Of a stretch of DNA of 64,000 nucleotides, positions 55,368 through 63,455 are shown piece after piece. The stretch's first letter is position 1. Every line of letters begins with the position of its first letter. A program made the translations under genes and the position numbers. The stretch is from the NCBI GenBank assembly GCA_041874725.1, contig CP097466.1, forward strand, positions 5,890,001 through 5,954,000, in the 5' to 3' direction. Origin of the DNA: Duganella sp. BuS-21 (GTDB taxonomy: Bacteria; Pseudomonadota; Gammaproteobacteria; Burkholderiales; Burkholderiaceae_D). Below the pieces are notes generated by a model. The model did not search any database, was not told the DNA's origin, and saw only the letters and a program-made list of their open reading frames with translations.

Positions 55368-57100
55368 TGCGCCATTTTGCCTTGGATGAAGCCGAGGATG
55401 TCGGCCACAGGCACGGCGGTCGCTTCGGTGTCGCGGCGGCCCTGGTATTCCAGGTTGCCTTCCTTCAGGCCGCGATCGCCGATCACCACGCGGTGCGGCA
55501 CGCCGATCAGTTCCCAGTCGGCGAACATCTGGCCCGGACGGGCGCCACGGTCGTCGAGGATGACGTCGATGCCGGCCGCCTGCGCGTCCGCGTACAGCTG
55601 CTCGGCCGCTGCCTTGACCGCCTCGCTGCGGTCCATGCCCATCGGGCACAGCACCAGCTCGAACGGCGCCAGCGAGGCCGGCCAGATGATGCCCTTGTCG
55701 TCATAGTTCTGCTCGATGGCGGCGCCGAGGATGCGGGTGATGCCGATGCCGTAGCAACCCATCTGCAGCGGCGCCGGTTTGCCGTTCTCGTCCAGGAAGG
55801 TGGCCTTCATGGCTTCCGAGTAGGCCGTGCCCAGCTGGAACACATGACCGACTTCGATGCCGCGCTCGATCGCCAGCACGCCCTTGCCGTCCGGCGAAGC
55901 GTCGCCTTCGACCACGTTGCGCAAGTCCAGCACCAGGTCCGGCTCGGCGCAGTCGCGGCCCCAGTTGGCGCCGGTGTAGTGGTAGCCGGCGTGGTTGGCG
56001 CCGCAGACGAAGTCCGCCATGTTGGCGACCGTGCGGTCGGCCACCACCGTGACCTGGGCCTTGGTGCCGATCGGGCCCAGGTAGCCCGGCACGCAACCGT
56101 AGACTTCCAGGATCTCGGCCTCGGTCGAGAAGCGGTGCGCGGCCAGGCCCGGCACCTTGCCGACCTTGACGTCGTTCAGTTCGTGGTCGCCACGCAACAA
56201 CAACATGAAATACTGTTTAGCTGGTTTGCCATCCTGCTCGGTCTCGACGGTCAGCGCCAGGGTCTTGACGGTCTGCGCCAGCGGCAGCTTGAGCTGCTCG
56301 GCCACCAGCTCGCACTTGGTGGCGTTCGGCGTCTCGACCTGCGTCAGCGGCTGGGCGGCGGCGCCGCGCTCGGCATTCACCGGCAGCGCTTCGGCCGCTT
56401 CCATATTGGCCGCGTAGTCCGAGCTTGGGCAGTACACCAGCGCGTCCTCGCCGGTGCTGGCGATGACGTGGAATTCGTGCGAGCCGGTGCCGCCGATGGC
56501 GCCGTTATCGGCTGCCACCGCACGGAACTTCAAACCGAAGCGGTTGAAAATGCGAGTGTAGGCGTCATACATGATCTGGTACGAGGCCTGCATGCCGGCC
56601 AGGTCGCGGTCGAACGAGTACGCATCCTTCATGGTGAACTCGCGGCCGCGCATCAGGCCGAAACGCGGGCGACGCTCGTCGCGGAACTTGGTCTGGATGT
56701 GGTAAAAATTCAACGGAAGTTGACGGTACGATTTAATTTCCGAACGTACAACATCGGTGATCACTTCCTCGGCGGTCGGCTGGAAGGCGAATTCGCGGCC
56801 GTGGCGGTCCTTGATGCGCAGCAGTTCGGCGCCCATCTTGTCCCAGCGGCCGGTCTCCTGCCACAGTTCGGCAGGCTGGATCAGGGGCATCAGCAGCTCG
56901 ATGGCGTTCGATTGGTTCATCTCTTCGCGCACGATGGCTTCCACCTTGCGGATGATTTTCAAGCCCATCGGCATGTAGGTGTAAATGCCCGAACCCAGGC
57001 GTTTGATCATGCCGGCGCGCATCATTAACTGATGGCTGACGATCTCGGCATCGGAAGGTGCTTCTTTAAGCGTGGAAATAAAAAAACGTGACGCGCGCAT
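55364..57100 (-). CDS. proS: Prolyl-tRNA synthetase
   Basis: A 578-residue class IIa synthetase of the bacterial type with an editing (INS) domain between motifs 2 and 3. Motif 1 and 2 segments are [16 protein letters not shown] and [26 protein letters not shown], and the anticodon-binding region ends with the conserved [16 protein letters not shown]. It starts the proS-lytic transglycosylase pair and is divergent from rppH. Length is typical. Confidence 0.97.
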   Translation of the reverse strand: MRASRFFISTLKEAPSDAEIVSHQLMMRAGMIKRLGSGIYTYMPMGLKIIRKVEAIVREEMNQSNAIELLMPLIQPAELWQETGRWDKMGAELLRIKDRHGREFAFQPTAEEVITDVVRSEIKSYRQLPLNFYHIQTKFRDERRPRFGLMRGREFTMKDAYSFDRDLAGMQASYQIMYDAYTRIFNRFGLKFRAVAADNGAIGGTGSHEFHVIASTGEDALVYCPSSDYAANMEAAEALPVNAERGAAAQPLTQVETPNATKCELVAEQLKLPLAQTVKTLALTVETEQDGKPAKQYFMLLLRGDHELNDVKVGKVPGLAAHRFSTEAEILEVYGCVPGYLGPIGTKAQVTVVADRTVANMADFVCGANHAGYHYTGANWGRDCAEPDLVLDLRNVVEGDASPDGKGVLAIERGIEVGHVFQLGTAYSEAMKATFLDENGKPAPLQMGCYGIGITRILGAAIEQNYDDKGIIWPASLAPFELVLCPMGMDRSEAVKAAAEQLYADAQAAGIDVILDDRGARPGQMFADWELIGVPHRVVIGDRGLKEGNLEYQGRRDTEATAVPVADILGFIQGKMAQ

Positions 57101-57129
57101 ACGGTGAATTCTTTTTAAAAAGAGAGGGT

Positions 57130-57135
57130 TATAAT
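57130..57135 (+). promoter_or_regulatory. Candidate -10 element for rppH (TATAAT)
   Basis: A perfect TATAAT in the 202-base divergent spacer between proS and rppH, 168 bases upstream of rppH. The reverse strand has an overlapping TATAAC that could serve proS, 28 bases from its start. No good -35 was found for either, so this is tentative. Confidence 0.35.
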
Positions 57136-57302
57136 CAACCTAATTTTAAAGGATTAGCTGGCTGATGCGTCCATACTTTATACAAATGCGTTCAAATCAG
57201 GGCCCTCCGGCCGTTTTCGTACCCCGAAAACCGTGCCGGTGTGCCGTTTTGTGGGCAAAAATATAAGACGGGGGCTCAGTCGCAGAAAGTTTGAGGTGCA
57301 AT

Positions 57303-57941
57303 ATGCTCGATCGGGAAGGGTTTCGCCCCAACGTCGGCATCATCCTGCTCAACGCCCAGAACGAGGTGTGGTGGGGCAAGCGGGTGCGCGAGCACTCATG
57401 GCAGTTTCCGCAAGGCGGCATCAAATATGGAGAAACGCCGGAACAGGCGATGTATCGGGAGCTGGAAGAGGAAATCGGTCTACGTGCCGAGCACGTCAAG
57501 ATAGTCGGTCGCACCCGCGACTGGCTGCGCTATGAGGTGCCGGACCATTTCATCAAGCGGGAAATCCGCGGCCACTACCGTGGTCAGAAGCAGATCTGGT
57601 TCTTGTTGCGCATGTGTGCGCGCGACAACGACGTCAATCTGCGCCTGACCGACCATCCGGAATTTGACGCCTGGCGCTGGCATGATTACTGGGTCCCGCT
57701 CGATGTCGTGATTGAATTCAAGCGCGATGTCTATCAGCGCGCCTTGCAGGAACTGTCACGCTTCCTGACCTGGCCGGCCGGCGGCCATGAGCGCCGCCAT
57801 CACGGCTCGCGCTACCTGCGCCAGCCGCATCCGCCACGCGCGGGGGCCGGCACGGTGACCGCCACGGCGGCGCTGGAATCGGCTGCTTGTGCCGAACAGC
57901 CGGCCTGCGCGGCGGCTGACGGCGACAAGAACGGCGCTTGA
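57303..57941 (+). CDS. rppH: RNA pyrophosphohydrolase RppH
   Basis: A 212-residue Nudix hydrolase that removes pyrophosphate from mRNA 5' ends and triggers decay. The Nudix box is at residues 38-60 ([16 protein letters not shown], then EEEIGL). The N-terminus [14 protein letters not shown] is characteristic of RppH. The C-terminal 45 residues are His/Arg then Ala-rich and go beyond the roughly 176-residue E. coli protein. A start 12 bases earlier is possible but 57303 begins the conserved MLDREGFR. Confidence 0.95.
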   Translation: MLDREGFRPNVGIILLNAQNEVWWGKRVREHSWQFPQGGIKYGETPEQAMYRELEEEIGLRAEHVKIVGRTRDWLRYEVPDHFIKREIRGHYRGQKQIWFLLRMCARDNDVNLRLTDHPEFDAWRWHDYWVPLDVVIEFKRDVYQRALQELSRFLTWPAGGHERRHHGSRYLRQPHPPRAGAGTVTATAALESAACAEQPACAAADGDKNGA

Positions 57942-57953
57942 AGCGTTGATTTG

Positions 57954-57986
57954 AAAACGGGACAGTCCGACTGTCCCGTTTTTTTT
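57954..57986. terminator. Terminator between rppH and nitroreductase genes
   Basis: AACGGGACAG (57956-57965) pairs with CTGTCCCGTT (57971-57980) around a 5-base loop, with a T-run to 57986 on the plus strand and four A's on the left. It ends rppH strongly and may end the converging nitroreductase. Confidence 0.92.
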
Positions 57987-57988
57987 CG

Positions 57989-58570
57989 TCAAACGATCCG
58001 GCAAGCCTGCTCGAACGACAGGCGCGGTGCGCGCGGGCGGATCTTGGCGGCGTCGCCGTAGCCGATATTGCAGATGAAGTTGGACTGGATGGCGGTGCCG
58101 GCAAAGAAAGCTTCGTCGACCTTGGCGTTGTCGAAACCGGACATCGGCCCCACGTCCAGGCCCAGCGCGCGCGCCGCCAGGATCAAGTAACCGCCCTGCA
58201 GCGAGGAATTGCGGAAGGCGGTCGACTGGATGGCGGCGTCGTTGCCGGCGAACCAGGAACGGGCGTCGACCGCCGGCGACAGCTGCGGCAGTTGCTCGTA
58301 GAATTCCATGTCCATGCCGACGATCACGGTAACCGGCGCGGCCAGGGTCTTGTCCAGGTTACCGGCCGACAGCGCCGGCGCCAGCCTGGCCTTGGCGTCG
58401 GCCGAACGCACGAACACCAGTCGCGCCGGCGAGCCGTTGGCGGCGGTCGGCGCCCAGCGCATGGCGTCGTACAGCTGCTGCAACTGCGCATCGGTGACCG
58501 GACTGTCGAGCCAGCCGTTGTGGGTATGGGCGTTGAAGAACAGGGTATCGAGGGCGGATGGGTTCAGCAT
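57989..58570 (-). CDS. Nitroreductase family protein (RutE-like)
   Basis: A 193-residue FMN-dependent nitroreductase-fold protein similar to malonic semialdehyde reductase RutE. It starts [21 protein letters not shown], with [20 protein letters not shown] and the C-terminal [21 protein letters not shown]. The rest of the rut operon is absent here, so the RutE role is unproved. The ATG at 58570 begins the conserved domain; the frame upstream is not. Confidence 0.9.
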   Translation of the reverse strand: MLNPSALDTLFFNAHTHNGWLDSPVTDAQLQQLYDAMRWAPTAANGSPARLVFVRSADAKARLAPALSAGNLDKTLAAPVTVIVGMDMEFYEQLPQLSPAVDARSWFAGNDAAIQSTAFRNSSLQGGYLILAARALGLDVGPMSGFDNAKVDEAFFAGTAIQSNFICNIGYGDAAKIRPRAPRLSFEQACRIV

Positions 58571-58651
58571 GGGGGGCAGTCGAGTGGATGAAAACGCCAT
58601 CTTACCAGCCGCGCCCGGTGGTGATCTTCTGCAGGAGGTACAATATCGGCT

Positions 58652-59077
58652 ATGTTTAATCCCTCTTCCGACGACGTCCGCCGATTCTTCTGCGAGACCT
58701 ACCGCAAGCAGCAGGCTGGCGAAATCCTCACCCCGCTCGAGACCATGGCGTCCGACTGGATCCACCATCATCCCGAGTACCACGCGGTGCTGACCGACGT
58801 GGAAACGGCGCTCACGCGCAACTACCAGGTGGAAGGTGCGCAAGCCAACCCCTTCCTGCACTTGTCGATGCACCTGTCGATCGACGAGCAGATCTCGATC
58901 GACCAGCCGCCGGGCATCCGCGCGCTGGCGACCGAACTCACGCTCAAGCGCGACGACGCCCACGCGGCGCAGCACGAAATCATGGAATGCCTGGGCGAGA
59001 TGATCTGGAACGCCCAGCGCACCGGCACCCCGCCCGACGGCCTGGCCTACATCGAGGCCATCAAGCGCCGCCTTTAA
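58652..59077 (+). CDS. DUF1841 family protein
   Basis: A 141-residue protein of the DUF1841 family, seen in many betaproteobacteria, with no known function. Conserved-looking blocks are [16 protein letters not shown]-like [28 protein letters not shown] and the C-terminal [20 protein letters not shown]. The TAA at 59075 lies partly inside a 76-bp perfect palindrome, so the gene ends at the repeat edge. Confidence 0.88.
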   Translation: MFNPSSDDVRRFFCETYRKQQAGEILTPLETMASDWIHHHPEYHAVLTDVETALTRNYQVEGAQANPFLHLSMHLSIDEQISIDQPPGIRALATELTLKRDDAHAAQHEIMECLGEMIWNAQRTGTPPDGLAYIEAIKRRL

Positions 59078-59151
59078 AATTCGGGGTCAGTTCCGACATT
59101 CGGACATTTCGCGCGCGAAATGTCCGAATGTCGGAACTGACCCCGAATTTT
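59076..59151. repeat. 76-bp perfect palindrome, copy A
   Basis: Two 38-base arms with no spacer and a GCGC centre, starting AAAATTCGGGGTCAG and ending in its exact reverse complement. It fills the convergent spacer between the DUF1841 gene and the cytochrome gene: two bases of the first TAA and two of the second stop codon lie inside it. A nearly identical copy is at 62676-62749. In RNA it forms one long hairpin from either strand, so it would work as a two-way transcript end. Confidence 0.95.
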
Positions 59152-59503
59152 AGCGGTGGACCGCCAGGTTGCCTGGCAGGCTGTGCAGGTAGGCGGCGAC
59201 GTCCTTGATGTCCTGGTTGCTCAACGGCTTGACCTGGCCGGTCATGATGGCGTTGTTGCGGCCGTTGGCGCCGTCGCCGCGCTTGTAGGTCTTGAGCGCA
59301 TGTTCGAGGTAGTCGCGGTGCTGACCGGCCAGCTTCGGATAGCTGGGGTCGATCGGGCTGTTGAAGTCCTTGCCGTGGCAGCTGAAGCACGCATATTTTT
59401 CCGCCAGCGCCTTGCCCGCATCCACGTTGCCGCCCGCCTGCGCGACGCCGGCCAACATCACCAGGCCTACGGCCGCAGTCATTTTCCACATCAGTTTGTT
59501 CAT
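59150..59503 (-). CDS. Small periplasmic c-type cytochrome (first of pair)
   Basis: A 117-residue class I cytochrome c with signal peptide (MTAAVGLVMLAGVAQA) and haem site C39-F-S-C-H; the likely axial methionine is in NAIMTGQ. It resembles one domain of cytochrome c4. ATG at 59503 is chosen because a GAGGA site precedes it; an in-frame start at 59518 is possible. It follows the second cytochrome gene by 11 bases in one operon. Its oxidase or reductase partner is not in the window. Confidence 0.9.
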   Translation of the reverse strand: MNKLMWKMTAAVGLVMLAGVAQAGGNVDAGKALAEKYACFSCHGKDFNSPIDPSYPKLAGQHRDYLEHALKTYKRGDGANGRNNAIMTGQVKPLSNQDIKDVAAYLHSLPGNLAVHR

Positions 59504-59514
59504 GAATTCGGTCC

Positions 59515-59853
59515 TCATTTCGGGTCGGCGCTGCGGGTCTGCTGCGAATAGAACGCCGCCACGTCGGCGATGTCCTGGTCCGACAGGCTGGCGGCGATGC
59601 CCTTCATGGACGGATGCTTGCGATCACCTTTTTTGTAGGCCTGCAGCGCACTTTCGATGTATCTGGCCGATTGGCCGCCGATCATCGGCACCGAAAACAC
59701 TTCCGGGAAGGTGGCTTTGTAGCCGGGAATGCCGTGGCAGCCAATACACATTTCTATCTTGGCTTTGGCATTCTGGGCGTTGCCGACGACGTCCGCAGCG
59801 GCGACGACGTGGGACAAGCCTGCGAGCACGAGGAGTGCGGTGAGTTTTTTCAT
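59515..59853 (-). CDS. Small periplasmic c-type cytochrome (second of pair)
   Basis: A 112-residue class I cytochrome c with signal peptide (KKLTALLVLAGLSHVVAA) and haem motif C36-I-G-C-H; the axial methionine is probably in HPSMKGIA. It shares the ...YIESALQAYKKGDR layout with the downstream cytochrome, so the pair arose by duplication or from a split c4-type cytochrome. It is the first gene of the two and starts at 59853; an upstream in-frame start at 59904 adds no signal peptide. Confidence 0.9.
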   Translation of the reverse strand: MKKLTALLVLAGLSHVVAAADVVGNAQNAKAKIEMCIGCHGIPGYKATFPEVFSVPMIGGQSARYIESALQAYKKGDRKHPSMKGIAASLSDQDIADVAAFYSQQTRSADPK

Positions 59854-60061
59854 GGTGTCTCTAAGTAAGTGATCGGATACAGCAATATCGGATACTTCTG
59901 CCACGGTGTCACTATATTGACTTTTCTACTATGTGTGCTGGGATTCTAACCTAAGTATTTTTTAGAAACAACACAACCGGCGCACCGTCCCGAGCACCGC
60001 CTCTAGCGTTTGCCCGTATACTATTTCCTCTATTTGATCTTTCCATCCCGGATACCCACCC

Positions 60062-60916
60062 ATGCACGCCCCACAACGCTTCGAAGGTTCCGCCCAGTAC
60101 GTCGCCACCGCCGACCTGAAACTGGCCGTCAACGCCGCCCTCACCCTGCAGCGCCCACTGCTGATCAAGGGCGAGCCGGGCACCGGCAAGACCATGCTGG
60201 CCGAGGAAGTGGCCGCCGCCCTGAACATGCCGCTGATGCAGTGGCACATCAAGTCGACCACCAAGGCCCAGCAGGGGCTGTACGAGTACGACGCCGTCTC
60301 GCGCCTGCGCGATTCCCAGCTCGGCGACGAGCGCGTGCGCGATATCCACAACTACATCGTCAAGGGCGTGCTGTGGCAGGCCTTCACGGCGCCGGCGCCG
60401 GTGGTGCTCTTGATCGACGAGATCGACAAGGCCGACATCGAGTTCCCCAACGACCTGCTGCGCGAACTCGACCGCATGGAGTTCTACGTCTACGAGACGC
60501 GCGAGCTGGTGCAGGCCAAGCACCGCCCGCTGGTGATCATCACCTCCAACAACGAGAAAGAGCTGCCGGACGCCTTCCTGCGCCGCTGCTTCTTCCACTA
60601 TATCAAGTTCCCCGACCGCGACACCATGGAGCAGATCGTGCGCGTGCACTATCCGAACCTGAAGCAGGAACTGCTGGCCCAGGCGCTGCAGACCTTCTAT
60701 CAGGTGCGCGAAGTGCAGGGACTGAAGAAGAAGCCGTCCACCTCCGAATTCCTCGACTGGCTCAAGCTCTTGATGGCCGAGGACATTCCGCCCGAGGCGC
60801 TGCGCAGCCAGGACCAGAAGGCCATCGTGCCGCCGCTGCACGGCGCCCTGCTGAAGAACGAGCAGGACATCCACCTGTTCGAGCGCCTGGTGTTCATGGC
60901 GCGGACCAACCGATGA
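60062..60916 (+). CDS. MoxR-type AAA+ ATPase
   Basis: A 284-residue MoxR-family AAA+ ATPase. Walker A is GEPGTGKT at residues 37-44; Walker B is VLLIDEIDKADIEF; sensor 1 falls in VIITSNNEKELPDAFLRRC with the arginine finger. MoxR ATPases work with VWA-domain proteins to insert metals or mature enzymes. The VWA partner is two genes downstream (61508). It overlaps the GNAT gene by 4 bases (ATGA). The target complex is not identifiable here. Confidence 0.92.
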   Translation: MHAPQRFEGSAQYVATADLKLAVNAALTLQRPLLIKGEPGTGKTMLAEEVAAALNMPLMQWHIKSTTKAQQGLYEYDAVSRLRDSQLGDERVRDIHNYIVKGVLWQAFTAPAPVVLLIDEIDKADIEFPNDLLRELDRMEFYVYETRELVQAKHRPLVIITSNNEKELPDAFLRRCFFHYIKFPDRDTMEQIVRVHYPNLKQELLAQALQTFYQVREVQGLKKKPSTSEFLDWLKLLMAEDIPPEALRSQDQKAIVPPLHGALLKNEQDIHLFERLVFMARTNR

Positions 60917-61506
60917 ACACGATCCTGCCCGTGGCGCTGGAACTGCACGGCGTGCGCCTGGAGCCGCTGGGACCGCACCACGCCGACCGCCTGCGCGCCG
61001 CCGCCGAGGATGGCCAGCTGTGGCGTCTGCGCATCACCTCCGTGCCCGAGCCGCACGAGGTGGACGCCTACATCCTCAAGTCCATGGCCCAGCGCCCGAC
61101 CCGGCTGGCCTTCGCCGTGGTCGATAGCGGCAGCGGCGCCGTGATGGGCACCACCAGCTACCATGACATCGTGCCCGAGATCGACCGCCTGGAGATCGGT
61201 TACACCTGGTATGCGCAGAGCCGCCAGCGCAGCCATGTCAACACCACCTGCAAGCTGCTGCTGCTGACGCACGCCTTCGAGACCCTGGGCGCGGCGCTGG
61301 TCGGCCTGCGCACCGATAACTTCAACCACGCCTCGCAAGCCGCCATCGAGCGCCTCGGCGCCAAGAAGGACGGCGTGCTGCGCCACCACGCGGCGCGCCG
61401 CGACGGCACCGTGCGCGACACCGTCATGTACAGCATCGCGGCCGGCGAGTGGCCCGAGATCAAGGCGCACCTGCGCTATAAGCTGGCGCAGCACGGAGTG
61501 CGCTGA
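60913..61506 (+). CDS. GNAT family N-acetyltransferase (RimJ/RimL-like)
   Basis: A 197-residue acetyltransferase of the RimJ/RimL type. It starts VALELHGVRLEPLGPHHAD and has TSYHDIVPEIDRLEIGYTWY, the NTTCKLLLLTHAFE helix and ALVGLRTDNFNHASQAAIERLG, which binds acetyl-CoA in relatives. Substrate is unknown, an N-terminal amine being usual. It is wedged between moxR (4-base overlap) and the VWA gene (1-base spacer), so it should be coexpressed with them. Confidence 0.88.
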   Translation: MNTILPVALELHGVRLEPLGPHHADRLRAAAEDGQLWRLRITSVPEPHEVDAYILKSMAQRPTRLAFAVVDSGSGAVMGTTSYHDIVPEIDRLEIGYTWYAQSRQRSHVNTTCKLLLLTHAFETLGAALVGLRTDNFNHASQAAIERLGAKKDGVLRHHAARRDGTVRDTVMYSIAAGEWPEIKAHLRYKLAQHGVR

Positions 61507-61507
61507 G

Positions 61508-62677
61508 ATGCTGATCGATTTCTTCTTCACGCTGAAGGACGCCAAGATCCCGGTGACGATCAGGGAGTTCCTGACCCTGCTCGAAGCCATGCAAAAGCAG
61601 GTGATCACCACTTCGCTCGACGATTTTTACTACCTTTCGCGCCTGACGCTGGTCAAGGACGAGGCCCACTTCGACAAGTTCGACCGCGCCTTCGGCCTGT
61701 ATTTCAAGGGCATCGCCAGCGCCTTCGAGGAAAACGGCGGCGTGCCGCTGGATTGGCTGGTGCAACGCATGAAGCGCGAACTGACGCCGGAGCAGATCGA
61801 GGCGCTGGAAAAATTCGGCTACGACAAGCTGATGGACCGCTTGAAAGAACTGCTGCAGGAGCAGAAGGAGCGCCACGAGGGCGGCAACAAGTGGATCGGC
61901 ACCGGCGGCACCTCGCCCTTCGGCCACGGAGGCACCAATCCCGAGGGCGTGCGCATCGGCGGCAAGGGCGGCAACCGCACGGCGGTCAAGGTGTGGGAGG
62001 CGCGCAGCTACAAGGATTACGACGGCGAGCGCGAGATCGGTACCCGCAACATCAAGGTGGCGCTGCGGCGCCTGCGCAAGTTTGCGCGCCAGGGCGCGGC
62101 CGAGGAGCTGGCGCTCGACGCCACCATCCATGCCACCGCCAACAACGCCGGCTACCTCGATATCAAGATGCAGCCCGAGCGCAAGAATAATATCAAGGTG
62201 CTCATGCTGTTCGACGTCGGCGGCACCATGGACGACCATATCGAGCGCACCGAGGAGCTGTTTTCGGCGTCCAAGACGGAGTTCAAGAACATGGAGTTCT
62301 TCTACTTCCACAATTGCGTGTACGAGTATATGTGGAAGAACAACCGGCGCCGCCATTCCGAGCGCTTTCCGACCTGGGACATCCTGCGCAAGTACCCGCC
62401 CGACACCAAGCTGATTTTCGTCGGCGACGCCACCATGAGTCCCTACGAGATTCTGCAGCCGGGCGGCTCGGTCGAGTACAACAACGAGGAGGCGGGCAGC
62501 GCCTGGCTGGCGCGCTTCACGGCGGCGTTTCCGAAATTCGTCTGGCTCAATCCAGAGCCGGAGAACATCTGGCAGTACCGCCAGTCGATCGGCATCATGC
62601 GCCAGTTGATGAACCACCGCATGTTCCCGCTGACCATGGACGGCCTGGAACGCGCCATGCGCACGCTGAGCAAGTAA
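61508..62677 (+). CDS. VWA-domain protein (CoxE-like), MoxR partner
   Basis: A 389-residue protein with a VWA/CoxE-like C-terminal half. The MIDAS-like motif is LFDVGGTMDDH (about residue 235), where the usual second serine position is Gly; this version is common in the subfamily. An N-terminal region of about 130 residues precedes a Gly-rich stretch (GTGGTSPFGHGGTNPEG). It would act with the MoxR ATPase. The TAA at 62675 opens into the second long palindrome. Confidence 0.9.
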   Translation: MLIDFFFTLKDAKIPVTIREFLTLLEAMQKQVITTSLDDFYYLSRLTLVKDEAHFDKFDRAFGLYFKGIASAFEENGGVPLDWLVQRMKRELTPEQIEALEKFGYDKLMDRLKELLQEQKERHEGGNKWIGTGGTSPFGHGGTNPEGVRIGGKGGNRTAVKVWEARSYKDYDGEREIGTRNIKVALRRLRKFARQGAAEELALDATIHATANNAGYLDIKMQPERKNNIKVLMLFDVGGTMDDHIERTEELFSASKTEFKNMEFFYFHNCVYEYMWKNNRRRHSERFPTWDILRKYPPDTKLIFVGDATMSPYEILQPGGSVEYNNEEAGSAWLARFTAAFPKFVWLNPEPENIWQYRQSIGIMRQLMNHRMFPLTMDGLERAMRTLSK

Positions 62678-62749
62678 ATTCGGGGTCAGTTCCGACATTC
62701 GGACATTTCGCTCGCGAAATGTCCGAATGTCGGAACTGACCCCGAATTT
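62676..62749. repeat. 74-bp near-perfect palindrome, copy B
   Basis: Same sequence class as 59076-59151, one base shorter per arm, with a single central mismatch (TC instead of a self-complementary pair). It begins inside the VWA stop codon. A further CCCCCGAATTT at 62751-62761 repeats its right edge and runs into the stop of the response-regulator gene, as if the end of a second copy had been left behind. Confidence 0.95.
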
Positions 62750-62759
62750 GCCCCCGAAT

Positions 62760-63455
62760 TTATGGCAGTTGCAGGCGGTAGCCGACGGCGGTTTCCGTGA
62801 GCAGGTAGCGCGGTTGGGTGGGGTCGGCTTCCAGCTTGTGGCGCAGGTGGCCCATGTAGATGCGCAGGTAGTGGCCATTCTCCGATTGCGACGGTCCCCA
62901 CACGGCGCGCAGCAGCTGCGGGTTGCTCATCACGCGCCCGGCGTTGGCTACCAGTACCGCCAGCAGGCGGTATTCGGTCGGCGTCAGATGCACGTTCTCG
63001 CCGCCGCGCGTGACGCGCCGGTTTTGCAAGTCCACCGCCACCTCGCCGAAGCGCACCACGCCATCGTTGCCGGCCGCCGGCTGGCGCTGACGCCGCAAGG
63101 TGGCGCGCACCCGCGCCAGCAGCTCGCCGGTGCCGAACGGCTTGGTCAGATAGTCGTCGGCGCCGGCGTCGAGCGCGCGGATCTTGTCGGCTTCGCCCAC
63201 CCGCGCCGATAGCACGATCACCGGCACCGTCGACCATTTGCGCAGGTCGATGACGAAGTCGATGCCGTCGCCGTCCGGCAGGCCCAGATCGAGCACGATC
63301 AGGTCCGGCTTGCGGGTGCCGGCGTCGATCAGGCCGCGCTGCAGGCCCGGCGCTTCGTGCACCTGCCAGCCCTCCTCTTCCAGCGCGGCGCGCACAAAGC
63401 GGCGGATCTGCGGTTCATCTTCGACCAGCAGGGCGGTCGGCGCGGTGTCATTCAT
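62760..63455 (-). CDS. kdpE: KdpE-type response regulator (OmpR family)
   Basis: A 231-residue OmpR/PhoB regulator with an N-terminal receiver (VEDEPQIRR; phospho-acceptor D56 in LIVLDLGLP; lysine in YLTKPFG) and a C-terminal winged helix (TPTEYRLLAVLVANAGRVMSNPQLL). It is closest to KdpE, the activator of the high-affinity potassium transporter kdpFABC, from sequence recall; kdpFABC itself is not in the window. It overlaps the sensor-kinase stop by 8 bases. Confidence 0.9.
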   Translation of the reverse strand: MNDTAPTALLVEDEPQIRRFVRAALEEEGWQVHEAPGLQRGLIDAGTRKPDLIVLDLGLPDGDGIDFVIDLRKWSTVPVIVLSARVGEADKIRALDAGADDYLTKPFGTGELLARVRATLRRQRQPAAGNDGVVRFGEVAVDLQNRRVTRGGENVHLTPTEYRLLAVLVANAGRVMSNPQLLRAVWGPSQSENGHYLRIYMGHLRHKLEADPTQPRYLLTETAVGYRLQLP

